DNA of 64,000 bases from Flammula alnicola (GCA_015499995.1 JADNRV010000014.1:372001-436000), one strand, 5' to 3'; shown: positions 9,931-24,038, counted from the stretch's first letter. The notes: generated by a model from the sequence alone, not told the origin. Numbers and translations: made by a program.

Positions 9931-12787
9931 ATGTCGACAACCCCACATTCCTTGACCTTTTCTCCCTCTGTTCAGCAATCTATTGGCCCGAATACGAAAA
10001 GGAACTCTCTGGGTTCAAATCAGCTTCCTCTTCCGAGTGGCCTGAATGCGCCACTGACCCCACGAGTGACAGGAGGAGGCACGACAACGAGTGGCGCTGG
10101 GCCGAGCAGTCCTCGTGCATTTGGTTCTGCGAGACCCCCAGAAACATCCCAACCCCAATCATCGCCTCTTATTCCCACCTTTTCTTTGCCACATTCACCT
10201 CCGCCTGTGCACAGTTCGACACATGCAGGCGGTATCCAGCCTTCAGCGGCCTTTTTTCGCCCATCCAGACCCAATTATCAGGCCCACTACTCCCGAACCA
10301 GCTCTCCCGAATCCTTGAATGTGCCCCAGGATGACCTCTTCCAACTCGCGCCTATATCAACCCATTATAGCTCGGAGGACCATCACATCGCAGAGAGCAT
10401 AGCAGGGGGGAATGAGAGCGAGCACGAGCAGCAACTCATGACCCTCAAGCGAATAAAACAGAGCCGTGAGCCCTTGCTGCCTGGTCCCGCTGCAGCGGCG
10501 CCCTCGTCAAGACCCTCTATGAATGCTGCGAACTCGACTCCGATCTCACCTGCGACGCGTCTCATGAGGAACAGCGTTGATCGGGTATTAAGCATCAGCC
10601 GCGGGCTCAGCTTCGACTCTATACGCAATTCCGTCAGCATCCGAACCCCTGACGGACGCCCGACGTTTGAGAGCAAGTTGAGTGACGAAGAAAACGGGTA
10701 CTCGCCGACGAACTACAAGCACTATAATGGGCCGTCACTCGACGTGCCCACCCCTCGGAATTCAGCACTTCTATCGGCACCTTCGCCCTCGCCTGATCCG
10801 TCTTTCATACCTACACCACCCGTTCGCCGACCACCTTTGTCGGCTGTACCTGTCATCGATCCACAGACAGGAAAGCCGGTCCGGAAGTACCAAGTGCACC
10901 CTTCGAGGAACAGATTTTTCCTGGGCGGGAGGCTGCTGACGGGTGGCGATACGCCGTGGGCATTCGTTGCGTCACTTGGGGTTTTACTTTCCATTGCGGG
11001 CGTGTGGTTCGGTACGACTGCGGTATGGTGGTGGCAGAATGAGAGCCCAGCTGTTGCAGCCGTTGGCGCATATCTGGCGTTACTTACCATTTCGACAATG
11101 CTTGCAACGGTAGATGTCTTTGGCTTTACTTTTTCTTTAACACCAGATCTAAGGCGTTTTTTTCTTTCTTTCTTTTTGAAAAGGCTACTATTGATCCAGG
11201 AATCCTTCCACGTAATCTGGACCCAGACCCTCCTTACCCAGCGACATCTCCTTCTGATGGTGGTAATCGCGTGCCGATGCCTCGCGACCTCAAGGTTCGA
11301 ACGGATGTGTGAGTGCCTCCGCTGAAATATCGCTGAATTGAACTGATTTCGAAATCAGTGTCCGTGTGAAATATTGCCCGACGTGCAAGACATATCGTCC
11401 ACCAAGGTCAAGTCATTGTAAGATGGTATGTTACCTTTAGCCGTTCAAGGGACGCGATCTGATTTCCTTTTCCATAGTGCGATAACTGCGTAGATGGATG
11501 CGACCACCACTGTCAGTGGGTCAATAACTGCGTCGGTCGCAGAAATTATACTACGTTCTTTGCGTTACTTCTCTCAGCCGTAAGTCTCCATTCGGCCCCT
11601 AACCACGACGAAACCTTGCTGCTTAAATGCTTCTCTCCTGCCCGTTGGTGTCCGTACTGAAACACAATCGCTAACATGGTTTCTATTTTCGTTTCTTTTT
11701 TATCATTACGTTTTGTGTAGACGACGACCCTCGTGTTGATTATCTGCACTGCCGCCCTGCATCTATACCTCCTGACGCGGCGGGATCACATCAGCTTCAG
11801 ACATGCTCTCAGCAAGGGTGCTGGGAGCGCGGTGGTGTTCTGCATGTCAATTTGCGTGATATGGCCCGTTGGCGCGCTGTTATCGTATCACATGCGGGTG
11901 AGTGATTTCCTCCTCTCCTTTGTTCATCCCTCTTGTGCATCTTGTAAAAAAATACTGTTGCGCTATTATTGCCAGCTGAGCGCCCTTCTTTCGTCGAATT
12001 CCATTCTCCATGCCTCCCATCAACACCGTCTTCTCCCATTGTCTTTGCGTTGTCAGCATTATCATTATCACTTGTTGTATCTATATGGAGACATTGTACT
12101 GACGTTGATTCCCGTATTTTTTCTCGGAATAGCTCTTGCTCCTTAATATAACCACCATCGAACAAGTGAGTTATTTTTTTTATGGCATGTTCTTCGTGTC
12201 CTCCGCTTTCTATTTCTATCTCTTCCCTTCGTATCTCGTTGAAACCCCGGGCGTCTATAATTAGTAGTCGAATGGGATTTACCCCCGCTCACTTCCCCTT
12301 CCTCGTCCACTCCGATCTGTCATTGTCATTATCTGCCAAACGACCGGATAGACACCCGACCGTACCTTGTACTCACTTTCGTACACGCTCCTTCCTTCTT
12401 TCCCCGCGTTCATTCCTACGCGGTTTTCACATACTGTATCTCGCTTCAAATCACCCGACTGACCCTAATTGACCGCGTTTGTAGATCCGGAATCAGGCGC
12501 ATAAGACACTCGTCCCAGGCCCGCCGCCACCCAACCCGTTCTCGCATGGGAACTGGAAGAAGAACCTGCTCGCGGTGCTCTGTCGCCCGCAGGGCTATTC
12601 GTGGCTCGACGCGACGGGGGTGGTGACGGAGGACAAGAGGGAGATCAACCCGGGGATGTTGGGCGAGCTTCCGGGGACTGCGCGCACGCAAATAAGTCGT
12701 GGGGGCGGTACGAGTGGGAATGGACATGCGGGTACGGGTGATTGGGAGGGCTCGCGCCATCATCACGATGAGCGGTCGGGCGAGTAG
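9931..12787 (+). CDS. ERF2: DHHC-type protein S-palmitoyltransferase, Erf2-like
   Basis: Seven exons: 9931-11109, 11184-11308, 11359-11425, 11478-11579, 11721-11897, 12133-12165 and 12485-12787; all phases agree. Order of parts: a Ser/Pro-rich cytosolic N-terminus of about 300 residues, the conserved [17 protein letters not shown] segment, two membrane segments, then the Cys-rich DHHC domain ([16 protein letters not shown], then [17 protein letters not shown]), two more membrane segments and a C-terminal [19 protein letters not shown] block. DHHC enzymes transfer palmitate to cysteine; Erf2 with Erf4 acts on Ras in the ER/Golgi. All zinc ligands and the catalytic Cys are present. The last intron is long (319 nt) for this genome. 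Assignment to Erf2 rather than another DHHC rests on the [12 protein letters not shown] motif. Confidence 0.88.
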
Positions 12788-13869
12788 CGTCGTTTCGGGT
12801 TTTTGAATTCGGTTTGGAAATTGCGACGGCTGCGACTGATTGTCAGGGCGGGGTGGGGCTGGGGGTGGATATGAGAGGGAGGAGAAGATGCACCTGCACA
12901 TTGATGAGATCGTGCATCCGCCGGTCGAGGGCCGCCGGAGCCTTTGCTGCTGCGGACGGCTAATTCGCGGTTAGCAGCATGATGAGACGTACATCGTGTT
13001 GTTGGCGTTAGCGTTGGCGTAACTCTCTTTTGTTTGTTTTAGCGCCAGGCTTCTTTTTTTTCTCTTTTCTTCTTCTTGCTCTTCTCGTTGGCTTTTTGCA
13101 TACTTCTTTCTTTTGTCCGTCTATCGGATGGGGTTTATTTTGGATCTTTGTTAGTGATCCATCGGTTAGGTTGGTAGTTATTCTTATTGCGTGTTTTATA
13201 TTTTGAGCACAAGTTTATATACCATATAGTACATACCCTTACATAGTTTGTAGAAACGTTCTAGTACTTGATAGTATTAGTAGTCGTTCGCGCACATCAA
13301 GTGAAATCACAAGTTATATTTCAAGTTGCCAAGTGACCGACGGAATCTGATAAAAGGCTTGATGAAATATTAGAGTCCGAAGCGTTCGGCAATTTAACAT
13401 AAAGTACGGAGACTTCGAGCTCGAAGGGTTTGATGATATTTGACAGTCTGATATCTGATAACAAGACAAATGCATTATTCATATGTTGCCATTCAATTCT
13501 CTGGATGTCAATCTATCCATCAGTCGGTAAAGCACTGACATGAATCCTTAAAACAAATACAGGCTGCATTGTAAGCGTTGATGCATTATTGGAAGAGTCC
13601 GACAGAGAGACACCATGCCATTGGTGGAACACCAATATCGACCATCCAACTGGACGCAGCTGATTGATCTCCAGAATGAATTGGGATAGACCTAGACCTG
13701 ATACTTAGATTGATAGACATAGGCTCCACAAGCACGAGGTTGTGTGAGCAATTGGGGATTGGACGACATCGATATTTGGGTCTTCGATATTTGGGTCTGT
13801 TCGAACTCGGATCGTGAAGTCTAGGCGCCTTAATTTATGCAAGGGAACTGAGATCTGAAGCTCTGAAGT
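12788..13869. other. Intergenic stretch of about 1.1 kb
   Basis: 3' UTR of ERF2 is T-rich (13020-13150). The rest is AT-rich, with short direct echoes such as TCGATATTTGGGTCT given twice in a row near 13770-13800. No gene seen. Confidence 0.5.
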
Positions 13870-14577
13870 TCAGAGCAGGTGTGGAAAGTGCTCAAGACGA
13901 TTGGTAAGTTGACCTAGGCGAGCCCGAGACGCCCGAGACCATTGGCTGCTGGTGGCAGACGCATTGGCGGGTATTTCGGGTTCTGAGAAGTTGTGAAAGC
14001 TGTTGGAGAAAGATATAAGTTTCTTGGGAAGAAAGACGGGGAATGTTGAGCGGAGAAGACCGCTGTGGTAGAAATGTAGATGGGGATGGTGCGATTGGAC
14101 GGGGATGGGACCTGGGCTCAATGTTCTGCCGCCGGAGGAACACAAACATGTTTGGCCGGTCTGTTCCTGTGACGCGTGTGGTTCTCGGATATCGACTGAT
14201 TCAATTGAAGGGGCTGTGCCAGATGAGAAGTTTCTCCTTTTTCCACTGGCTAGAATTCTAACGAAATGGTGTTTCTGGCTCGGAGACCTGTCTGATTGCG
14301 GTAGCGAGTACGACAACTGCGGAGAAATTGTAATGTCACCAGGAAGACGCATGCGTGGTCTGGTTACAGGATATATTTTAAGCGGAGTCTGAATTGCATG
14401 GGACGGCATCAACACGCAGCTTGTCCATCGTGTCGTCGGCAACGAACAACGGTCAGTGTCTCTCCAGCGCTCATCCTCTTCCCGCAGTGTACGTGCACTT
14501 ATTCTGACGGATTTTGGTGCTGCGGTGAGTTCCTGTAACGATAGAGGCCCTGTGTAGGGCTGTCGATGACGAGACAT
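13870..14577 (-). CDS. Hypothetical 235-aa protein
   Basis: A single open frame of 235 codons, divergent from the transcription factor gene with 115 bp between the two start codons. It begins MSRHRQPYTGPLSLQEL, is Ser/Arg/Pro-rich and has no recognised domain or membrane segment. Length and the compact head-to-head arrangement favour a real gene, but the low-complexity composition means a chance frame cannot be excluded. Confidence 0.35.
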   Translation of the reverse strand: MSRHRQPYTGPLSLQELTAAPKSVRISARTLREEDERWRDTDRCSLPTTRWTSCVLMPSHAIQTPLKIYPVTRPRMRLPGDITISPQLSYSLPQSDRSPSQKHHFVRILASGKRRNFSSGTAPSIESVDIREPHASQEQTGQTCLCSSGGRTLSPGPIPVQSHHPHLHFYHSGLLRSTFPVFLPKKLISFSNSFHNFSEPEIPANASATSSQWSRASRARLGQLTNRLEHFPHLL

Positions 14578-14692
14578 TGATTGACTTGACTAAGCAGATT
14601 TACGGTTCGGAAGAGGAGCTGGTCACATCGGCGGGGCAACGCAAACGCAAACACCTCCACAGAAAAAAAATCTTATAACATCGGAGACAAGG

Positions 14693-17600
14693 ATGACTAC
14701 TCCTCCCGCCGAACCAAGCCCTCCTACAAACACCTCCCAGCCGCCAGTGCCGCCCCAGCCGCTGCCGCCAACTCCGACACCCATCTCCTCCAAGCCGGCG
14801 CCCTCTGCGACCAAGAAACCCCGGCAGAGGAAGCGCGCCGACAACAGCGAAAAGCAACAGAAACAACAGCAGCAGCAAAGCGCGCAACAGCCAGGTGTTG
14901 TGGTCCAGTGTGAGTTCCAACCTACCGTCACACTAAAAGTCAAATGTTTACCCATCACTTCCAGCCCCCGTGCCTCCATATCACTCTCCCCGCGGTCCCA
15001 TATTTCAGCCGTATCCTGGCCCTCCTTATATAATGAATCCATCCTACCCTGTCAACGGTTCCCCCTACGGCCAGCACCCGCAGCACCCGTCCCAGCATGG
15101 ACAGCCCATGGGCTCGGCGGGGCCCCCCATGTCGGCGCATCCCCCGCCGCCCCCGCACCAGTATGCATATCCGATGCATCCAAACCCATACTCGCATGGA
15201 TACCCCCCATATCCCCAGTATGCCCAGCCCATGATGATGTATCCACATCCGCGCCAGAGCGTGCCCCCCGATGCACCTCATCACGAAACCTCCGCGTCCG
15301 CGTCGGGGCAAGGTGGTAAGCGCAAACGCAAGTCTGAGAGCGGACGCGGCAAGGGCGCCGACCGCGGTTCGGACGACGAGACCGCTGCTTCTGGCAGCGA
15401 CGTCCCCCGCACAACCTTGTCTCAAAAGCAGCAAGCACAGGCCGCCCACGACCTCAAAAAACGTACCAAGACGGTCAGTCTCATACTTTGTTGATCGCCT
15501 CTTTTTTCGTGCTCATGATGGAAATGTCTAGCAACGTGCCTGCGATTCGTGTCGCAGTCGTAAAATTCGCTGCGATGTTATTGCAGACTCGGTAACTAAC
15601 GCGTTTTTATATTTGCTGCAATATCGATCACTCACTTTCTTCGTGTTTACAGGAACCCGCGTTTTGCCAACACTGCAAGCAATACGGTTTCGAGTGTACT
15701 TTCTTCCTTCCAATTACAGAGACGCGCTTCAAGAAGAAGAAGTTGGAAGAAGAAGCCGCAGAAAAAGAGAAAGCAGCGGGCTCGGACAGCTCGAAGGCAG
15801 GGCCATCCCGCCCGGACAACCAGAGCAAGCGCGACATTGGAGTTTTCGGTATGTCACACTCCTCCAATCATTTTCCTTCCACTTTGTCATAGTTCGGACT
15901 TACAGACGTCGTAGGTCCTACTTCGCCTGCCCACCTCCTGCACTCTCAAGCCACCATCAGTTCTCGCATTTATGAAAACTACGATCAGCGCTACAACCAC
16001 ACTTTTGAGGTCAGCAAGTCGGGCGATGGGCTGATCCAGGTTCAGAAGCCGACAACCGAGGATCAGCAAATTACGCACCCGAAGCAGTTGGATCTGCACA
16101 TCGAACGGGACGTAATCGAAAATCTCTTAAATGCATACTTTGCCGACGTTGCGCCTATTCTGCCTATCGTGACCGAGGCCGAATTTTTGGAGACGCCTAA
16201 CCCGCCTCCGGTGCTAGTTTATTCGATGTGTCTCGTTGCCGCTGCCAGGCGCGAGGTACCCCAGAAAGTGTTTGATTCTATCCGCTACGCCGTCAATAGC
16301 GTTATCAAGGGAGAGGACGTGCTTTCCACCGCTAGCATCGTCAATGTACAGGCTCTCCTCATTCTTTGCATGACGGGAGATTGCCATTCGCAATTTGTCC
16401 CGAATGCACTGTCTGCGCTTTGGATTCGCTTAGGCACAGCTATTAGGATGGTTGGTTTTCGGTTTTCACTTTTTATGGAAGTAACTATTAACTGTTTATA
16501 GGCACAAGATTTGGGCTTGCATCGTGCGGAATCCGTCAAGCAGAGTATCGAGCTTAGAAGGCGTTTGTGGGGCGCTTGTCTCATCTGCGATCGCTGGTAA
16601 TTGCTGATAACTAAAATCGCCCGTCCGCCAGCTGATTTTTTTTTGCAGGACAAGTATTGCTTATGGCCATCCATACATGATTGATGTGCAAGATTGTGAT
16701 GCGCGACTGCCCTCTTCCGGAGACACGACCGATCTCTACATGGATGAGCTTGTGCGCTTGAGCATCATTCTTGGACGCGTCCAGAAGACTATCTACAGGT
16801 ATCTTGGATATTTTTTGTGGAAGTAGTGTAGTAATTTACTAATATGTTTTTGTAGTCCCTCTGGGCTTACATTCGTAACCGACGACTCGTTGTACGAGTT
16901 ACTGGCAGACATGCAGCGCTGGAGAGAAGGGATACCCGAACATCTCAAATTCATAGGACCCGACAGTTCCAAAGAGGCTGGTAAGCAACCATCTCGTCCC
17001 TCGAAATACCCAATGTCAAGCTAATCCGCGCATTTTTTTTCAGGCCTCCTGCACCTACTCTACTCGTGTGTCTGTATGATGTTCTGGCGCGTCTTCATGC
17101 GCATCAGCTACTCGTGTCCAGCGCATCTCAAGTTCGGCTTGACGGTGGAGCAGTGGACTTTGTTGGTCAAGATGACTGCAGACTCTATTGATTGGTTGGA
17201 TGCGAACGAGCGCGTTTACGATGTTTGGTTACTCGTCGCTTATGCCGCCACGTCTTGCGCTCTTGTCCAGGTACGTTTTGTTTTGTGACTTTTCTTGCCC
17301 AGAATTTGACGGCGTATATGCGACTTATAGTATCACACCTGTATTCGTCGCAAAGATCCGGACGCCGAAGCTTCTTTGCGCAAGCTACGCGACTGTGTCC
17401 GCCGATGGGAAGGATCGATATCGCCCGATCACATGTCAGCTAGACGCAAGGCTGGTTTTTTTGTCTTGTTTCAGCGGGCAGATTGCCTCGTTTTCGAATT
17501 TGCTAATTTATTTTTGCCCCAATACAGACGGCTGAAATTATCACCTTGCTTTACGAAGCGACACAAGAACCGCAACCCATAGAAGCACCAGCGCTTAACC

Positions 17601-18522
17601 CGACGGGTGGCGTCAAAGTGAAGCAGCCGGTGCTGCTGGACTACAAGAAGGATCCGACACGCCCCGGGGGTGGAGTCTTTGTCGCTCACGGCAAGACGAG
17701 CGAGTTCAAGGACGTGCCTGCGGGCACTATCATCAGCAGTTCCTCGGAGGAGGAAGGCGGTGACTCTGAAGGTGAGGTAGTGTCCCTAGTGGCAACTGCT
17801 GCTTCGGCCTCGTCCGTTTCTCTCCCCGCTGCGAACTATAATGACCGTGCCCGCAACTATTTGTCTTCGCCCTCTCCTTTCGCCCCGATGCCACCGTCGT
17901 TATCTGTGCGTGATCGTGCCGCCCCTCCTGTCCCTTCGAATTCGGGTTTGCTGTCCTCGATGAATTTTGGTCATGGTGGTGGTGGGATTATGACGCCGAT
18001 CTCTGCGGTGCGCTCGCCAATAGGGAACAACGAGCAACAGCAGCAGCAAGAGCAGCAAGCGATGCTGGCGACCGGCGCTAACGCGGCACCGTTGGTCAAC
18101 CTTACGCCATTGACGGCTGGAGCCAGGGGCGGCAATTACATGAACGTCAACCCTGCGATGAACTTGCAGGCGCAGTCGACTGCCGGCAACGTTCATGTCA
18201 TGAACGCCCTCGATGGTGCTCAGGGCGGGTCCAGCTTGGAGGACCTCGCAAATGCTGATGGCTTTTTGGAAGGTATTCCTGGGGGAATGTTTGATTGGGG
18301 TACGTCTTTGATCAGATTGGCTTTGAGATGATGAATTGACTTGGTGTCGGATTTTTCTCGCGTTGTGCAGGACAATGGGACACGTTCTTCTCCAGGCTCA
18401 GTGGAGGTGCTGGTCATTTGGGATTCCAACAGCCGCAGAACCTTCAACAGCAGCAACAGCAACAACAGCAACAACAGGCACAGCAGCAGCAGGCACAATC
18501 GCAGCAGCCTTCCGGGCGCTGA
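14693..18522 (+). CDS. Zn2Cys6 fungal-specific transcription factor
   Basis: A gene of about ten exons. The N-terminus is Pro/Gln/His-rich (QQKQQQQQS, then repeated PHPYxY-type segments), then a basic stretch and the binuclear zinc cluster encoded across an intron near 15540-15700 (QRACDSCRSRKIRCD, then FCQHCKQYGFECTF), with six cysteines in CX2CX6CX10CX2CX6C spacing. A middle-homology domain follows (LLNAYFADVAPILPIVTEAEF, RMAQDLGLHR, RRRLWGACLICDRW), typical of the xylanase-regulator type domain PF04082. The C-terminus is acidic and ends with a poly-Gln tract read in frame after the last intron (WGQWDTFFSRL ... QQQAQSQQPSGR). It should bind DNA in the nucleus as an activator or repressor; target genes cannot be inferred from neighbours. 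Confidence 0.88.
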
Positions 18523-18947
18523 AGTGTTCAAGCCCCGTGCATGTCTTCTCGATTTCCCGTTAGACAACCTCGATAGAGGATGGACCCTTCAGATCCAAAA
18601 AAAAGTTGAAAATGTGTATATAATAATAACTACCGATCCTTTTCTCCTTTCTAGCTTTGTTTGCGTTCGTCTCGCTCTGTATCATATCCGTAATTTTGAA
18701 TCTCGTAAAATGTGCGCTCTAGATACCGTTTCTCGCTCTCTTGTCTATTATTTTTTTACTTGATTTTTCTCGTCCGCTTGGCTGTTATTAGAATTCGCTT
18801 GGAGAGTGATATTTGAACCTCGTGGAAGTAAGTTTGGATTCGAAGTCACTACATACTGTCAGTTCATGAGGCGATCACAAATTGGGTCATCAAAGATTCA
18901 CATCTCGAGGGCTGTTACTCTGCTCCTCTCGTCCCCCACGCTGAGCC
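18523..18947. other. Intergenic, 3' UTR and promoter
   Basis: T-rich 3' end of the transcription factor gene and the short promoter of the Sac-domain gene, which begins at 18948. Nothing else seen. Confidence 0.5.
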
Positions 18948-21900
18948 ATGAAACGGTTCTTCGAAAAGGCCTCCAAGCCTTTCACATTACCGCTCAAGGC
19001 CGCTAACAACACAGATGCGCTATCGGTGAATGGCAGCAGCCAGGCTGCTGTTCCAAGGGCGCCCACACCAGTACCGGGATTGCACCCGAAATACGTCGTC
19101 CCCCCCGTCCTGCACCCCTGTCCGCACAGTCATCTCGCCTTGCTTGTCACACCGGGAGGACTGTTAATTCGGCCGCATGTCTCTGGAGAAAGCCTGGCGC
19201 AACCGGTGGCATTTGCGTATGTCAGAATATCATGGGGGAAGGACACCAAGATCGAGGAGGTAGAGAATCATCCCGACAAGGAATTGGACTGGCGCGATAG
19301 CGTGGTCGTTTATGGGATCGTTGGGATACTGGAGCTCTTCTCTTGTACGTCCTTTTATACATACTTGCCTTGGCATGTCGTTTCCCGTGATAGCAGAAAT
19401 GGCTCACCTGCATCGCAATAAATAGGCTCGTATCTTCTGGTTATCACTTCACGGACTGACATGGGAAATGGTGAGTTCAGATGCTATTTTAGAAGAGGTA
19501 CATACCAATCCAAGTTTTTTTTTGCGCCAGTGCTCGACCCTCTTCATGCTGTCTATGGCGTCAAGGGCGTCATGCAGGTTCCTCTCGTTGAAGAGAGGGC
19601 TAAAATGTCGTTGAACACATTGGCAGCACGCAATATTGCTAATACTCGACCTTCATTGCTCCCAAGGCACACTCGAGAGACGACCGTGTCGGACATCAGC
19701 TTAGATATGGACGACAATCCGCAGGCTTCAGATTCTCCTCGCAAAGGATCACCGCGGGTTCAGTTCCTCTCAAACCCTGTCATCAAGATCCTAGAAGAAG
19801 ACGCCCAGCCGAGCACTAACCAGGAGATCGGAAGTTCGATACAGCGACCCTCGTCCGCCGATTCCATGTCCTCTGATATATCTACTCCAAGTTCTGAACT
19901 TTCGGTCGCCACGTCTCCCGTATTCAAGACATTAGCTGCACGACTTTCATTTTGGAGTCGACTGTCGAAGAGAACGCAGCCCTCCCCCGTTGACGCCGGT
20001 TTTCCTCCAATCCCGGAACCGATGTCGTTGAATGAGGAGCAACAAGTCCTGGACGAGATCATGAATGACGAGAATGAGCAACCTGCTGAAGTCATTGAAA
20101 GCATTCTAGCCTCAACGGCTCCGCCTCCTGCTACCGTCGAGGAGAGACATTCGGAATTGGAGACCAAGGTAGTTCGGGAATGCATCAGAGAGTTCACGAA
20201 AGGAGACATGTATTTTGCCTACAACTTTGGTACTCCTCTCCAAGCTCTTTTATTACCTTTCCTGCTGACACGCACCTAGATATTACTCGTTCACTGCAAC
20301 ACAAGCAAGAGCAAGTCCTTAAATCCCAGAAGCAGCATGATCTACTCGCTGGACTCGGCGCCCTTCCTAGCCCAGAGAACAATCAAACCATTCCTCTCAG
20401 CCCAATGAATGGAAAGTTTTCCGCTCTTACGGAACCACACTCCTCGCTGCCGCTATGGAGACGGGTGGACAAACAATTTTGGTGGAATGAATGGATGTCC
20501 AAACCGTTCATCGATGCTGGAGTATGTTCTCGTCGACTTCCTTTTGTCCCGTTCTTTCCTGCTAACAGATTCTCAAGTTGCATTCGTATATTCTTCCTAT
20601 CATGCAAGGATACTGTCAAGTCACACAATTCAGTATTCCTGCTGATCCAGTCATTGTCGACGAAGATTCCTTGGTGGACTATATCATCATCTCGCGAAGA
20701 TCGAGGTATCGCCCAGGACTCAGATATCAGCGCCGAGGTATTGATGACGCGGCGCATGTGGCGAACTTTGTTGAGACAGAGACTATTATGCGTGTTGAGG
20801 TTAGTCCGATATTGAAATTTTTGCTTGCCTTTATGGCTGATGGGCGTGCTACAGCGAGAGGAGAAAGAGAATATCTTTGCCTATGTACAAATAAGAGGCT
20901 CAAGTCTGGATCTCGTCCAAAAATGTAAAGTTTTTGTTAGGCTGACTGAATCGCAGTACCTTTGTTTTGGACGCAGACTGGTTATGGTCTGAAGCCTCCG
21001 CCATTACTTGCTCCTGATAGGACTCAGGCACAAAACTTGGACACCCTCAAGAAACACTTCCTGAAGACCGTTCCCATCTACGGCCCTCATGTTCGTTGAA
21101 ACCGTTTAGATGGAGACAATGTGCATCCTAATGCTGACTACAGACTGTCGTCAATCTCGCCGAGCAATACGGAAAGGAAGGTGTCATCACACAGGCTTAC
21201 AGAGAGTATATGCACGAACTCAATATGAAGAATGCACAGTACGTTTACTTCCCCTCTCTCTGTCCCATTATTGTTCTCGTCCTATCGCAAAATTAGATAC
21301 TGTGAATACGACTTCCACACAGAAACCAAAGGGATGAAGTAAGTCTTCAGTTGATCCAAGCATCTCATTCCTTCTCTCATCCCTCACGTATTCTTAGGTA
21401 TGAAAACATCTCTAGTCTGATCGAACGAATGGAGAGGACGTTCGATGCCCAGGGGTACGCTGATATCGTTTAATTGCAGAGTTTTTTTTTTCACACCCAA
21501 TGATGTAGGTATTTCTGGATCTCGGATAATGTTGTGTTCTCCCAGCAAAAAGGTGTTTTCCGCGTCAATTGTATTGACTGTTTGGATCGGACGAATGTTG
21601 TTCAAGTAAGGGTTTATTTTCCCTGTTGGCTAGAGTACTAAATCCTTACGGTGGCTTCTGTAGTCAGCTTTTGCCAGATATGTCATGAACAAGCAGCTGG
21701 GCGCTGTCGCGCTGTTGAACCCATCCAATGCTGGCAGGACAGATGCCGATCTCGCTTTTAATGATGGTGGGCACAGCCAATATTCTGGAATTCCGTTGCT
21801 TATATTTTGTTGATCGACTTCAGTATGGGCTAACAATGGCGATGCCATTAGTCGCGCCTAGTAAGTCTCCACCAGCTCTCATATATAGTCAAGGCTGATT

Positions 21901-23345
21901 TTGGCCAGCGCTGGCACATCTGCGCTTAAGGTTCGGATATTCAACTCATCGCTTCGCAGTCAATAATTCTCAACCAAATAACTCCAACAGGGTGACTTCA
22001 CAAGGTATCCTATTTGCATTAGCAGACGTCGAAAGTTGCTCATTAATGGACTCAGGACCGGTAAACGTGATTTGGGCGGAATGCTCAATGATGGCGTCAA
22101 CTCGTTAGCTAGGTCAGTGATACCGAGCACAATCTTCTCCGGCTCTCAGGCTAATCATTGATGAATTGTTCCTAGGATGTATACTTCAACCTTTAGTGAC
22201 TGGTTCTGTCAAGCCGTCATCGACTTCATGCTCGGCAATCGAACCACCTCAGTCTTCTCAGAGTTCCTGTTAAAACTCCAATCAACGGATCCGCGTGACC
22301 TTATACGTCTATCTAAGATTCGTGCGGAGGCTATTGCTACTTCGGTTTCTCGAGTTTTGCCGGAAGGCGAGCGACTTTGTCAGGATGGACATTGTTTGCT
22401 CCTGAAGAACTGAACGTAAAAATTGGCATTAAATTTGAAGAGAAGGTGTTGCTGCTGGCAAGTCCTTGACTAGAAGATGTTCTTAAATGATTTGCTCATG
22501 TTGACCATCTTATCCTAGTCTGCGAAGGCTCTATATATTGTGGTGAGTAGGAAATATTTCTCTATCGAGTTCTCCAGTTGCCAACATCGTTGCAGAGCTA
22601 CGATTATACCCTAGAGAAGGTGAAACTTTATACCCGCATCCCACTCGGTGATATCATTAGTATCAGTAAAGGTCAGTAAAATCGGAGCCTGTAGGAGATC
22701 ATATATTGATTATCCTCAGGCGCATACATCCTTCTCCGCTAGAGGAATCCAGCCGTGACCCGGAACAGAACGCAGGCTTTGTTGTAACATGGCTCTCCTC
22801 ACACCAAGAATCTCGTATTACCAGTTACTGCGTGCGGAACAGCCTCGACCTCTCAACCAGCCAACCTTCTACACCCACTTCACCAACATTCCTAGGCCGG
22901 AACCGGAGTCGGAGCCATACCCTACCTGCGTTATCGAACATCTTGGCTGGGGCTTCATTCAGCACCGCTGGTTCGGGGCAGAGCAACTTTGCTGCATTCA
23001 AAGTGCTTCCCGTTGACCCTGCGCGGACTCGGAGAATGTCGAGCACCACAAGTGAGATGTATTCGGAGCTCTCGGATGAGATGCATGGTGCTGCAACATG
23101 TAAAGAAGCGGTCGACCGCATTGTGGATCAGATACAACATGCCTGCGACGATGTTGGAAGTGGGCATGGCAATTTCGTCGCGGATGAGGATGTGGTCAGG
23201 TATGGTGGCATTTTGCATTTTCGAGTGTTCGACACTACATTAATATCCTGGCATGTCTTCTAGCCTTGCGGAAGCACAGCGGATGACGAGCGTTTACGCA
23301 AAGATGGAGTATGGAGTGAAACGATTGTTGTGGTTGGGCGGCTAG
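18948..23345 (+). CDS. Sac-domain phosphoinositide phosphatase, Sac2/INPP5F-like
   Basis: A gene of more than fifteen small exons. N-terminus [18 protein letters not shown]; then the Sac domain: [43 protein letters not shown], then the catalytic [15 protein letters not shown] near 21560-21606, which carries the CX5R(T) signature of Sac phosphatases, and the LGAVALLNP and [18 protein letters not shown] motifs. After the Sac domain lies a region like the hSac2 domain ([42 protein letters not shown]), ending LLWLGG. Sac2 proteins remove the 4-phosphate from phosphatidylinositol 4-phosphate in endocytic and Golgi traffic. A Ser-rich insertion (about 19650-19900) interrupts the Sac domain. All catalytic residues are present, so it should be active. 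Confidence 0.85.
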
Positions 23346-23659
23346 TTAGATTTTTTTTCCTTACTTATGTATACTTTCATTGTAACGATCTACTTATTTT
23401 CCTCAGCTCATGGCCTTGGACGGTGTTTCAGCGCTACGAAAATTTCGCTTTAACTTTCAGGACCGCCATTGTTAACTTATGATTACTGTATTTAAATTAA
23501 TGTTTGCACAACTCTACTCAGTAAGTGGAGCTTGGAGAGAAACTTCATAGCGTTGTCAAACTATCTACTATCTAAAATAATTTCACGAACAGCTCAGCTG
23601 TATGTAGAACTCGGATCGCGCCGCTCGTAAGCAGTTCGTTAATAACGACATATCGTCAT

Positions 23660-24038
23660 GTAGTCTCTTGAAAGTCTCTTCCAAGATTTTAAAAAACTGA
23701 CAATCAGTCTGTCCTAGAGGAGAGAGCCGAGAGAGAATTTACCAACGATCTCTTGGCAAATTTACAAACCTCGATGTCACCTAGAATTCTCGACGCCGCG
23801 ACAGGTGCCAAACACTGAAGCTTGCCTTTGTAACTGCGGCACCACAAATTTGGGGCCAGTATCAATTCCTTCCGAGTTTGGACAACTCAACGTGTGCGAC
23901 ATGGGCCATGTTGGCCGGTAGTCGGGACATACTTGTCACAGTATAGATCCGTCAATGGAGAGTAAATTCCTTTGATTATTTGCAAGTCTACTAAGCTTTC
24001 ACGGTCACGACCTCATGATACAACATTCTCGTATCCGG
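23660..24038. repeat. 3' flank of F-box B, inverted copy of the flank of F-box A
   Basis: This is the counterpart of 9204-9630. The gap 23346-23659 before it holds the 3' UTR of the Sac-domain gene, with no other gene seen. Confidence 0.7.

Noticed and set aside
10383..11090. 97- and 122-codon antisense frames in the ERF2 gene
   Set aside because: Shadows of exon 1; the sense frame has conserved DHHC family motifs.
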